DNA of 64,000 nt. Origin: Limnephilus marmoratus. Taxonomy: Eukaryota > Arthropoda > Insecta > Trichoptera > Limnephilidae. Below, piece by piece: positions 53,665-63,995 of the stretch. The position numbers and the translations under genes were made by a program. The stretch spans positions 35,375,019-35,439,018 of the forward strand of contig OU862920.1 in assembly GCA_917880885.1 (NCBI GenBank). The letters run 5' to 3'. How positions within the stretch are numbered: the stretch's first letter is position 1; every line of letters begins with the position of its first letter. Below the pieces are notes generated by a model. It saw nothing but the letters and a program-made list of their open reading frames with translations, searched no databases and was not told where the DNA came from.

Positions 53665-53935
53665 CATTTCTTCCGATTAACTACATATTTTCCTTAAATA
53701 CTAAGTTTTAAAACTCTTAAAAAATATATATGTTATTCTGGAAGATAAAATCTTTACATTCCCTTAATGGTATTTTAGACTTTCCCCCGAGATTTTTGCT
53801 CTTTTTCAAACGAGTCGTGTTTTATTAAACATTTTCACAATTTACGGCTACATTTTATAGATTTTAATATTAGCGCGCTCCCTCTAACATTCGTATTAAC
53901 ATATCTCTCCTTCTTCTTCTTTTTGCTTTAAGTTT
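53657..53935 (+). mobile_element. Family G element (plus), internally deleted
   Basis: CTTAAGGCCCGGCATTTCTT, CCGATTAACTACATATTTTC, TATGTTATTCTGGAAGATAA, ACGAGTCGTGTTTTATTAAA, TTAGCGCGCTCCCTCTAACA, TATCTCTCCTTCTTCTTC. It lacks the central CGCCGAAACGCAAATTATAT block of 26653-27096. Together with the preceding minus copy it makes a 650-bp inverted structure. Confidence 0.6.
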
Positions 53936-54699
53936 TTATATCTAGTGTTGTCGGGTAAGTTATGGCATAATTTAGGCCCAAAGTATCGGAAACTTTATTA
54001 TTCAAATATTTATATTTGTTTTGTTTCAGTGGAAAATCTTTATTTTGTTTTACAGAGGTAAATAAGACGTAAATTTTCCAAATCTCTAGCATTGGAAATT
54101 TGTTCAATACGCCATCTGGTTATTAAAGCGACTTAAGGATATCTTTAATTAAAACCTCAGGAATGCCTGGATTTTATGCCCATACATCGTAAAAAATCTC
54201 GGAAAGAATACTTTTAAAGTAATATTTTGAACTATCGTTTATTTTATTTACCGAAACACATTCTTTGAACAATAAACTATCGATAAAAACAACATTACTT
54301 GTGTTTATTTGATGAATTGTCAGGTTTTTTAAAGTTTTTGTGACCGACCATCGACTGACTTTGACAGTTTAATTAAGCGGTAAAATGTGAAATTCATATT
54401 CCACAGATAATTCATCTTAAAATATTCTGGTGCTTCCAGGTGAATGAAACTTTTGGCGGTATCAAGAATACTGTTGGCGCAAGCGATTCTGACCATGTTA
54501 TTGATACAGTTTTTTTATACATAAGGGTTAAAATCGCATATAATTTTTTTTTTTTGAAAATTTTTGTGAACGAGCGGCCTAGAACCGGTGATTAAGGAGA
54601 TTATGAGAAATTAAATATTTTTAGGTTACACCACGGTTAAACCTAACCCTGGAAAGTGTCATTTTTTTTAAATTGCAAGACGAAATGTTAATAAATCAA
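53936..54699. other. AT-rich stretch, no gene recognised
   Basis: No repeats or coding signal identified between family G and the family C copy. Confidence 0.4.
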
Positions 54700-54952
54700 T
54701 GTGTGCAGTTCACAGACGGGAGAAATGGAACCTTCAGAAAACTAAAGTAGACAAGAGTGGGGAGACTACGAAGCACCGCACAACGAGAAGACCGATAGGC
54801 TACGAAACACCGCACAAAGAGGATACCGATTAGTCTATCTCATTATCTCGCAGACAAAATCCTATATATGTTTGTCTCTTTTTGTTGTCGCTATTATTCG
54901 TTTAATCGAGTTTCAAATCACAACGGTGTTGAATAAATTTTCACTTTAAAAA
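54700..54952 (+). mobile_element. Family C element, long copy with a small internal duplication
   Basis: GTGTGCAGTTCACAGACGGG, GAAATGGAACCTTCAGAAAA, CTAAAGTAGACAAGAGTGGG, then GACTACGAAGCACCGCACAA CGAGAAGACCGATAGG followed by a second GCTACGAAACACCGCACAAA GAGGATACCGATTAG, a 35-bp-class duplication. It ends CACAACGGTGTTGAATAAAT TTTCACTT. 3890-4130 shows a similar double CACCGC block, so these two copies may share an ancestor. Confidence 0.7.
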
Positions 54953-55980
54953 TCGCTAAATGATAAAATAAACCCCTTTAAACACACATTTTAGCTCATT
55001 TAATGAGATAACGACTATAAGCTGTCTAAAAATACAAGTTTTCTCACTGCCTGGTGAGCATACAAATGTCTGCAAATACGAGTAGATTCCTACTGCCGCC
55101 TACACCAACAAATCATAAAAGGTTTATAGTTTCTCTTGAATGAAAACACCCCCCCGTTTTATATGATGGAAGTTGGTATTAGGGTAGTTCGTATGTGGGA
55201 TCAAGGCACACAATACGAGGTTTACCAAATGCTGTATTGATTCGGAAGGCTTTTGATACGAGGAGATAATCCCACCAGAACCAACCTGTGAGACGTGCTC
55301 TTTCACAATATGGACGGTTGTCCTACTCTCCTAGATTCTTGGAAATACAAAGAACAAAAAACTTATCGACTCGGTAGTCGCGTTTATTTCCTTTGGTTTA
55401 TAACATCGGAAACACCAGTATGTCTTTACTTCATCGGTTCTGTAAAAGAATCATGTTCTTTTTTCAAACACATTATTATTTTTCGTTTTGCTTCTTTAAA
55501 AACCCTGGGTGCACCTTTATTTTTTTTTTCTCGGATAAGACAGAATTTATATTTCGATTTGGGTTGGATAGATTTAAAAAAAAATATATTCCAAATATTT
55601 TTAGCACCCACCGGACAAGTCTTCTCTCGGGTGGCAATATTACATTTTTTTAAATATGCTGAAGAATTTAATCATATTTTTACAAATTAAGTACTTAATT
55701 GTAGTATTTTTTCTTATTAAAATATTTAACGACCAATAAAATTCAGAAATTGGGTGAAAACATAATAAACTTCGAAAACATAATAAACACTCCACAAGAA
55801 GAAAGCATGAATTAAGACTTCGTTTTTGTAAGAAATTAAAATCACAGAACTTTTTACTGTTTAGAGTGGTGCAGATCTTTAAATAATCAAAATATATATT
55901 ATAAAAGAATGTATACTAAAGTATGCGTCCCATTAAAACTCGGAAACGAGTCCCGGTACGATCAAGGGAGTTATATGGTG
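54953..55980. other. Unassigned stretch with a 131-codon ORF
   Basis: Plus 55295-55690 is open for 131 codons (SRVYFLWFITSETPVCLYFI near the middle; F-rich), and minus 55124-55306 and 55426-55611 are also open. I recognise no family in any frame. A C7 run at about 55148-55155. The plus ORF is AT-driven and may be chance. Confidence 0.25.
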
Positions 55981-56057
55981 TGGTAGCCCTCTATCCCCCA
56001 TCCATGAAGAAGATTCCCGTTTTGACCTGAAGGGCGTGCTATTGAAGATATAAGGGC

Positions 56058-56215
56058 TAGAAGTTTCGCCCTCTAGAAATCTCCAGAACATTTGAGAGCA
56101 TTCGAGAGCATTTCACAACATTCCAGAACATCACGGAACATCCTGGAATGTCTTGGAATATTCTGGAATGGAGAAACGGGAACATCATTGTGGAACATTC
56201 CAGAACTTCTCGAAT
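56058..56215 (+). promoter_or_regulatory. Phased heat-shock-element-like array
   Basis: GAA and TTC triplets lie on a 5-bp grid: TTC 56121, GAA 56126, GAA 56136, GAA 56146, GAA 56156, TTC 56161, GAA 56166. The segment 56156-56168 (GAATATTCTGGAA) is a perfect GAAnnTTCnnGAA heat-shock element. A second one, GAAcaTTCcaGAA, lies at 56193-56205, and GAAGTTTC at about 56064 is another inverted pair. HSF trimers bind such arrays. No heat-shock gene is next to it, so it may be a chance minisatellite or the U3 of an LTR. Regulatory function is inference. Confidence 0.45.
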
Positions 56216-57055
56216 GTTATAAGTAGGTACCTACAGTTGCGCATTACTTAGGTCGTATGATTTTTGTATGTACTACGGCACCAATATTTAAGGCATTTTA
56301 TTTTTGCAAGGTAATAAATATTAGAATAAACGCTGAAATGAGTAAAACAGGCAAAACGGCCCTGATTGTCAATCAAATAAGACGAAGGTGAAATCTTCCT
56401 TATCTTAGAATTACAACTCATAAAGTGATGGATGCATACAATTCTCAATAATATTATGTCAATATAAATTCGTTAATAAATAACCTAACTAAGGAATCTT
56501 CTGCTTATGAACATTAGCAGATATTATACAGGTAGCATCTTGGAATTGAGAAAACAAACAATGATTCAATCAATTATTTGTAAAATTCAAATTTGTTTTA
56601 TTATATTATTTAATGGTTCCTTTTTACATCATAGTTCAACGTTGGAGAGAGTTCCGCGGCGGATATAAAAGGGAAATATGTGGCTCAAGGACTGGTTCCG
56701 ATTTATTCCCTCAATAAAGATTTTTAAAGCACCCTTTCAATTTCGAATCATGATATGTTCCGAAGGCTAAAGGAAAAGCATTCCGGAAATAGCTTTGAAT
56801 AAAGCATTAAAGTAATTATTAAGGTGAAAAGGTCAGACAACATAAAAGCGCAAACTTCGGTATTTTTTTTTTCACAAAAAAATATTTATTTTAATATCTT
56901 TTGTATATTAGTCCTTTAAATTAAGATTTTATTTTTGTATCGGAATGGCGGATTAAAAATACTGTAATATCGCAATCTTACGATCATCGACATTTGTAAT
57001 TATAACTATAATGTGAATCGCTTTCATTTTATAATAATATTGGAGAGTGGTAAAG
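56216..57055. other. Possible solo LTR fragment in AT-rich sequence
   Basis: 56665-56745 has a TATA-like GGATATAAAAGGG, then TTCCGATTTATTCCCTCAAT AAAGATTTTT, i.e. an AATAAA about 45 bp downstream, the compact promoter/polyA layout of LTR R regions. No TG..CA ends, gag or pol are seen, so this stays a suggestion. Minus ORFs 56248-56448 and 56953-57141 are not genes. Confidence 0.3.
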
Positions 57056-57400
57056 TCATAACTAAGATCTCTTCGGGACGGGGGGAGAGAAGGGTTCACA
57101 TAACTAGGGTCTCGTCGGGACGGGAGTAGAGAAGGGTTCACTTAACTAAGGTCTCGTCGGGACGGGAGGAGAAAAGGGTTCACATATCTGGGGTCTCATC
57201 GGGACGGGTGGAGAGAAGGGTTCACTTATCTATGTAAGGTCACGTCGGGACGGGAGGAGAGAAGAGTTCACATAACTAGGGTCTCGTCGGGACGGGAGGA
57301 GAGGAGGGTTCACATATCTGGGGTATCTTCGGAACAGGAGAAGAGGGGGTTCACATAACTAGGGTTTCGTCGGGATGGGGGGGAGAGGAAAGTTCACAAA
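57056..57400 (+). repeat. Minisatellite, ~46-bp period, about 7.5 units
   Basis: Units read AACTAGGGTCTCGTCGGGAC then GGGAGGAGAGAAGGGTTCAC AT. Length is 44-50 bp with variants (ATCTGGGG, a TATGTAAGG insertion). It is much more GC-rich and purine-rich than its surroundings. Confidence 0.9.
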
Positions 57401-58204
57401 AACAAAAAACCAGCCGCACAAAATGAACCACTGCTCAGTATTTTGCTATTTGCGTAAACGAGTTCACGTAATTAATAGTTTGCCTGTGTCAAAGCCGTTC
57501 GTTCGCAAGCAACTCGTAAAAATTAAAAGTCCCTCAGCTCACTTCGTAAGTAAGAAATGTCACTGCTGGTTTAATCTGAATTATTTGTGTTTTATTTAAA
57601 GCCCCGTCTATTAAAACTCCCTCGCATCAAAAAACCCTCCGGGGAAATTTTGTAATTTGAAAAATTTTGTAAGACCTCCGAAGAAAATATATCTTGATAT
57701 TATAAATAGACTTGAGTTTCGGTATTTTTAAAGCTATTACCAGTGGAGTAATATTTAATGATTGAAATTACAAGATTAATTGATTTTGTTTTTTAATTGT
57801 TATTTGATTATTTTATGAGAGGAATTTCTCATTTATATACAAGTTTATCTAATTTATATACATGTTTACAAAAATTACATCAGCTAGCGGTTTAACTTTG
57901 AACTAATGAACCAAATTGTCAACCTATCTTAAGCCTTTAACTGCAAATTTGAGGTGACTGTTTTTACGAAAATGGCGACCGGTTTAAAAGTTATTATTTT
58001 TGTTACTCGTCCGGCTTATTTTCGAATATCAACACTTTTTAATGTATTCTATAGGATTGCATTTCAAATGATTCACAAAATGTTCGATAGTCCAAAAACA
58101 TTTCACTATGCAGTTCATTTACATTCATCAAAGATTTAAATGCCAAAGGGCTCGCAACATATTGGCAAATGAAATTCGAGGTATTCGAAAGATAGAACAA
58201 TTGA
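57401..58204. other. No gene recognised
   Basis: Plus ORFs 57375-57599 (starting in the minisatellite) and 57954-58139 show no known domain. Confidence 0.35.
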
Positions 58205-58560
58205 CGGCCTCCGTCGGGTAAATCTCTCAACAAATAATCCGATGGTTGCGGGTTCAAATCCCGGTGTGAACAATCCGTTGGTTAAGTTAAGAGAATCTAT
58301 CAAACGGATCGCCAGAGTCGACCCCGTTTATGCACATAGTCGAGGTTTTTTTTTCAGGTATTTTGGGGCTCCAGACCAGAGGTGGCTGCCAAATTCTACC
58401 GTGGGGCGCATTTGTGATTTGTACAGGATAAGCAGTTGTGTAGGTACTATGAAAGTATCTGTGGGCCCTGTACAGCACGCCCAGTTTTAGAGAATCCGAT
58501 CTGGTCTCTTAGAGTTACACCAAGCGTAACAATGGAGGGCGTGTTCGGAAGATTGCTTCC
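58205..58560 (+). mobile_element. tRNA-headed SINE or tRNA pseudogene with GC-rich body
   Basis: ACGGCCTCCGTCGGGTAAAT CTCTCA is a tRNA-like 5' half, and GGTTGCGGGTTCAAATCCCG is a good T-arm with a perfect B box (GGTTCAAATCC, 58250-58260). The GC-richer body (GAGAATCTATCAAACGGATC, GTCGACCCCG, GGGGCTCCAGACCAGAGG, GGCTGCCAAATTCTACCGTG) continues to about 58560. No A tail is seen. ORFs in both strands (58039-58490) are by-products. Confidence 0.5.
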
Positions 58561-58617
58561 GTATCGTATTTGATTAATTGGTATTATTTTACAATGAATA
58601 CGTTAAAAATAATATAT

Positions 58618-58735
58618 TCGCGGCACGTTTCAGATTGGATGATACTCCAAGGGAAGGGATTTCATACTCTCACTGGCTCCAGACGGAGCGATTAGGACTC
58701 TTGTGCGGTATACAGTATACACGTAAAAAATAATA
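58618..58735 (+). mobile_element. Family B SINE-like element, right half with A-rich end
   Basis: GATTGGATGATACTCCAAGG, CTCTCACTGGCTCCAGACGG, AGGACTCTTGTGCGGTATAC and ACGTAAAAAATAAT match 14580-14640. Confidence 0.55.
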
Positions 58736-60800
58736 AACATAAAATTTGCAATATCGTACAACATTTATATTTTAATCTTGCTCTACCCAACCACGCCCCC
58801 CCCCCGTACTGTAAAACAAAACCTAATTTTCACAATGTTAATTATTTGACTGAAAATATTTAGCAATTCCCACAATTCTCAATTAAACCTTCTCCCCTTT
58901 CGCAAGTTAAGAACAATTTATCTGTTTTACTTTGTGATCATTTTATAGTGCGCGCTTGGAATACACGTTTTAAAATATTCCCTTTGTCAGTAGTAAAAAT
59001 ATTCCCTCGTTTATTTTTTGTTTATTACATTACCCATTGGCCGTGCAGTATTAGTACTTTGTGTAAATAGATTAAAAACTTAAAAACACGTCTTCCAATG
59101 CAAACTCGCGTTCGTTCGTGAAAAAAACTATTAAAAATCTCTTAAAGGAATTATTCATTTCCATACTAAATCTATCTAAATCTTAAAGGAGAAAGATACA
59201 ACATAGAAAGAAAATTAAGTTATGTTTATTGTATCTATATATTTTTTTGTCTTTTCGAGTGGTTCCTATTGGGTAAATGATCATTGTGGTAATATACCCA
59301 ACATTAATCAGTTTTACCTCGGTCGCGTTTCGTGGCTCAAAAGAACGGATTAATTTCTGCATACCAAAAGCTTGTAATTGGATTCTTCATAGTCAAAGAG
59401 GTCCATTTTTAAATCCAAATTTTAGAACTCAATCAATTCTGTAGGATGGTTGTTACTCGTTTATGGCTCACGAAAACCTATCTTTCCGGCAATATGGAAT
59501 ATTTTTAGGGGATTCGAGACTTCTAACTACGTCTTTTTTGATTCATATAAGGGCAGTAAAGTAAAAAGAAAAAAAAGTGGTGACAAGAAGTATCAAAGAA
59601 GATGCATTTCATATCAGTAGGTAAAAAAAATTATTATCAGTAGGTTAAAAAATCAGTTAACAACCAAAAAGAAAACAAAAAACCATTGATAATATTAAAG
59701 TTATAAATTTAAATAGTGCACCTATTTTTTTCTGTACTAACAGGTTCAAGGATGAAGAAGCGCAGGGTCAATCGATCATTTTACAAGACCCGGGTTGCTC
59801 GTAGGTCCTGTAACTGATAGACCTAGAGAGCGGGTCGCGAGATCCGGTTGCCGACAAAAATAACCTCGCTCTCTTTTTGTTGGCTAGTGAGAGGGTTTCA
59901 ATGAGCGGGTCATCACGGTCGACCCAGGACTATGATGAAGTACCTAGGTGGTTACTATATTATAATAATTTTAATAAACCTTCGAAAACGATAGAACGAC
60001 ACCTGAAGGCAGCGTGCCAGTCAATTTATTATTTTCCAAACACGGTGCAAAGGGCTCGATCTTCATTCGTACCGAATAATCAAATTAAACAGCTCGTGTA
60101 CAAATGTGTGCTCAGATTGATGTCAAATTATACTTGTGTACCATTATATCGGAGCCCGCACGGCCCACACCTGAGTTTCGGCGTTGGAGAAATAGTCCAT
60201 AATTTTATATAATGTGTTCCGTACACACTGAATGATTCGTTTAGCTGCAACTTAACGTAACCGGAAAATTAACAGCGGAGATTGTTTGTTCGTAAGATAA
60301 TGGCATCCTAGTAGGCAGAGTAGATACATTATTACGTGTACAAAAATTAAACTCTTCTGTTGACTTTTAACCCGAACGTCCGGAATTACATCCCTCTCGT
60401 TAATGCGTTTGTAAGTACCGATTCCGGTTTCGATAATCCGTAACATCCATTTCATTATTCAAGCAAACCTTACTTTGACTATACGGCTATCTTTTACTAG
60501 GCTAATTTCGACCAGATACCTGCCAACCTGCCCGAAGAAAGCTTTATAAAATAATTGTTATTTATGCATAAAATAATCTCTGGGCAAATTGTATAATTCT
60601 TTAATTTTTTTAAATATTTTGTTAAAGTATGTATTAATTGATTTATAAATAAGTAAGTACCTATGTATTTAAACTTTAACCACTGAGTTGGGGCCGCTCA
60701 TGCCCAGCAACAATAATAATATCGAAATACTCCCCTCCCCCGCGCGTGACGCGTATGCCGCTTCCAGTAGCTTCGAATTTAGTGACCCCATAGCTTTTTT
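58736..60800. other. Long stretch without recognised gene
   Basis: The plus ORF 59877-60212 (111 codons, with a RWLLYYNNFNKPSKTIERHL word) sits in slightly more GC-balanced DNA. It follows a GGGTCGCGAGATCCGGTTGC patch (about 59830) but has no domain I know. 58797-58806 is a C10 run. Minus ORF 60252-60455 is unassigned. Confidence 0.3.
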
Positions 60801-60801
60801 A

Positions 60802-61455
60802 AGTTGATTTTTACTATATAAAAATAAACATAAACAACTTTACTAAAGTTTTATATATGTTTATAGTTTATTGGAGACACTATTGAAATATTATAATAAA
60901 AGTGTGTTTATTTTTTTATTTTGTTCAATAGATAATACAGACTGATTTCTGATCTCAAGTGATTTTTGCCAAAAATTATTACATAATATTCAAAATGTCA
61001 AATATAAGTTACTCAACAATAAAAAAGTATTTAATTTTATTAAAATATATTTAAATTGTCCAATAAATAATAATTTGGACCGCAAAATTTTCATGGAACT
61101 CTTATGTATAAACATTTAAGGTAACAGGCCGCGTGAATTTTTACTGTGAAGATAAACATAAACAACTTTACTAAAATTTTAAATATGTAGTTTATTCGAG
61201 ACACTAATGAAATATTATTATAAAAGTGCGTTCATTGTTTTTATTTAGTTTAATAGATAATACAGACTGATTTCTCATCTCAAGTGATTTTTACCAAATA
61301 ATATTACCAGCTTAACAAATTTAAGTTACTTAACAATACAAAAGTACTTTATTTTATTTAAATATATTTAAATTGTCCAATAAATAATATTTTGGACCTC
61401 AAAAATTTCCTGGATCTCTAATATATAAACATTTAAATATCGGGCCGCTCAGGCA
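60802..61455 (+). repeat. ~325-bp tandem duplication, two diverged units
   Basis: AAACATAAACAACTTTACTA AA occurs at 60826 and again about 328 bp later (61153). AATAGATAATACAGACTGAT TTCT and ATCTCAAGTGATTTTT also recur in the same order. Units end in AACATTTAAGGTAACAGGCC GCGTG (61111) and AACATTTAAATATCGGGCCG CTCAGG (61429). A third GGGGCCGCTCATGCC at 60690 precedes the first unit. Confidence 0.8.
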
Positions 61456-62740
61456 CCGTGTCAGAGAATACGTAAAAAAAATCACGTCTGCAGTTAAAGG
61501 TTAAGTAACCACTTACAAAAATTATGATTTTAGACAAAATTTTGATTTTGATTTTTTTAATAAAAGAAAATTACTAACATTCTTCGCATAATTTATAAAT
61601 TATAAAATAACCAACTTTAAGCTGATTTTTTTTGGGGTTAATAATAACCTCTGTAGGCAGTAGATTTTTAAATATTGTCAGATCCTTCACAAAAAAGACA
61701 AAAAACCCTCTTTGATGGCGTCCTTAGGATCACCGTATTTGTGTTGCCATTATTATTTTTTCCATCCCAAACATCTCGATTTTATTTCACCAATCCAATT
61801 TTATTTTAATTGATAATGAATTGTCACTCCTTAAGACAAGACGCGCGACGCGATGATTAAGAGTTTAGACAGTTATTGAAGTTTCCCAAGGGAGACTAAA
61901 ATAGCTTACAGCCACTTGTATGATAATAAATAACTTATTGAGGAAAAATTTGATCGTTAAAATCACAATAGTAAGAGAAACTACGGGGAAAGAAATATTA
62001 CCTTTGTAGGTAGGTAGATATCTATTTTTTAATTTTCAAAGTGTGTCATAAACTGTACAAGTTTTCTAGTTTATTTTGCAATACGCCTTCTACAGGAAAT
62101 AATGCGTTTATAACTTAAATCCTCAATTTGCTTCTGTAATAACATAAAATCATTATTTATAATTCCTCTTCTATTGAAAAGGCTTTAGGGTCGTTGCTTC
62201 CTATTTGTTTCGTTCTCAGTACTGGCAATCTCCTTTCCTCCTTTCCGTTGTCGAGCCATCATGATATCAATAAGAAAGTATATTATTCTTCGTAGCGGAA
62301 GGGCTGTATTGCCATTATTCCAATTACGTATTCGAATTAATGTTGCCATCGAGAACGGTTTTTCCGTGTCATTTATGTATATAAAAATCGAAACATGCTT
62401 ATATGTATAAGCAAACATGTTTCTTTCCACCTTCTCGAAGGTTTCTGGATTATTAACACCACATGACAATACAACTGAAAAGTTTTTTTAATCATTACAA
62501 AAACTCGAGAATATCATTTTTGCTCAGTCCTCGCATATCGATTAGCGGTTCTAACCAAAATCGAATACTTTAAATCTAATCAAAAATTATATTTATTTTA
62601 AATAGGTTCTTATGTTAGGTACCAAATATGATTGATTGTTCTTAAAAGATATAAAAATGAATGTGTGTAATTGTTAAGATTTCAGGTACTGAAATATTAA
62701 TATTTGTGATTGTCACCCTAATGGTTGTGGCAACATTTTT
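61456..62740. other. AT-rich stretch, no firm gene
   Basis: The minus ORF 62185-62469 (94 codons, containing ATLIRIRNWNNGNTALPLRR) is moderately GC-balanced but matches nothing I know. The rest is AT-rich. Confidence 0.3.
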
Positions 62741-62748
62741 TTGTGTAG

Positions 62749-63160
62749 GCAATTGCCAGGGCGATTTCGTATTGCCACGGATTTTTTAATTCCTTCTTCT
62801 CTTGTTACCATCCGTCTTGGGCGGGTCGTTTTTGGCAAAACGTCTGCTGCCAGGTTTTCACTTTATGTGGGTTATAAAACCGCGGAGAGAGATAGCATCA
62901 TTGGGCTCACCGTACATGAGCTACCCTACGGGTCTTTTATTGTTTCAATAAAGACCAATTATTCAAGAGCTGGAGTTATTATTGAAGAGTTACTCCAGCC
63001 ACACTTCCCTTTGGAATCTGGTATTACCACGCCGGATTGCTCTGTCAGGAGAGCGGAAGTTGAGATCCTGAACAGTAATATATGTAAAACGAAAAATTGT
63101 ATTATTACGTTCTCACTTAAATTGGTAATCGATCTATTCAAAATGATGATGAATTTTTAA
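62749..63160 (+). CDS. Unassigned ORF, candidate 3'-terminal exon
   Basis: A frame open for about 138 codons follows a T-rich tract and AG (62733-62748, TTTTTTTGTGTAG), which fits a splice acceptor; the exon would start G-CAA-TTG. There is no ATG near the beginning, so it would have to be an internal or last exon, or a fragment. It reads QLPGRFRIATDFLIPSSLVT, then HELPYGSFIVSIKTNYSRAG and RRAEVEILNSNICKTKNCII. The stop at 63160 is followed after 25 bp by two overlapping AATAAA words (63186-63197). The base composition is less AT-rich than its flanks. I recognise no family. A minus frame over the same DNA (62959-63141) is also open, so a repeat origin is possible. Confidence 0.3.
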
Positions 63161-63185
63161 TTTGTAATATATTTCTTTATGATTT

Positions 63186-63197
63186 AATAAAAATAAA
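63186..63197 (+). terminator. Possible polyadenylation signals
   Basis: Two consecutive AATAAA words (AATAAAAATAAA) lie 26-37 bp after the stop of the preceding ORF. In AT-rich DNA this can be chance. Confidence 0.3.
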
Positions 63198-63927
63198 ATA
63201 ATTGTTTTATTCTCAAAAATATAAAGACTTGTTTTTCTTTCATTTTTCTTTCACTTGAAAAAAAAATCAATTTCGTTGTTTCACATCTGCCAGGCGTTCC
63301 GTGACGGATATTCTTTTTTTCCCTATAAACACGATCAATTAACATCACATCTCGTAGATTTACAATCCATTTATAGCCATCAAAGCGCTGACAACTTCAT
63401 ATTTCTTATGAGTAAAATCCTTTTTCTTACTGAATATAATCGTATATCGCCAGAGGCGCTATCAAAAAGGTTAAGAGAGAATTCAGCCTGATTCTCAATC
63501 CTTGCTTCACCCAAATTCGTGAACTTTATGGTGTCCATACGAGCCTTTTAATTTTTTCGATTCGATGTTTGTGGTTCCCGATGTATTCCTTCATTCACTT
63601 CTCAGACAAATGTCATCTTGATTAGGAATGCAATGATATATTATCGTTTCAAAACCGATTCCTATCGTAAACCGATAAATATCGATACATCGACCCCTAA
63701 AAATATCGGTATTTATCAATATCGAAAAACTCAATATATCATAATATATCAGAATATCGAAAAACCCGCCCGAATTAAAATACCCACAAAATCGGATAAA
63801 ATGCTATTACTGTCATCACTGACTGTCTAAAAAAATATTCTATTCTCTTCACTAATCTGTGGTAGGTGAGTGTTGTTTGTGATCTGTGTGGTCGGTTGTA
63901 TTCCGTGTCTACCAATTAAGTGCCCTT
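63198..63927. other. Unassigned; TATCG-rich block at 63655-63770
   Basis: 63655-63770 is a run of degenerate words (TATCGATACATCG, ATATCGGTATTTATC, AATATCGAAAAA), with TATCG about every 10-17 bp. The ORFs 63255-63491 and 63618-63830 have no known domain. Confidence 0.4.
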
Positions 63928-63995
63928 CACACGACACTGCCTGCAGGGACTCTCTGCGGCAAAAGTCCCTGCAGGCCTGCATGCTGTGTCGTGTG
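63928..63995. repeat. Strong hairpin at window edge, CACACGACAC arms
   Basis: CACACGACAC (63928-63937) pairs with GTGTCGTGTG (63986-63995), and CCTGCAGGGACT (63940-63951) pairs with AGTCCCTGCAGG (63964-63975). The loop is about 12 nt, and a CCTGCATGCT bulge lies on one side. This may be the terminal structure of a DNA element that continues past the window. Confidence 0.75.

Noticed and set aside
55295..55690. 131-codon ORF as a host membrane protein
   Set aside because: Phenylalanine-rich because of T runs; the opposite strand is also open and no motif or splice context supports it.
58205..58275. Functional tRNA gene
   Set aside because: The T-arm is good but the acceptor stem and anticodon arm do not close; a SINE head is more likely.
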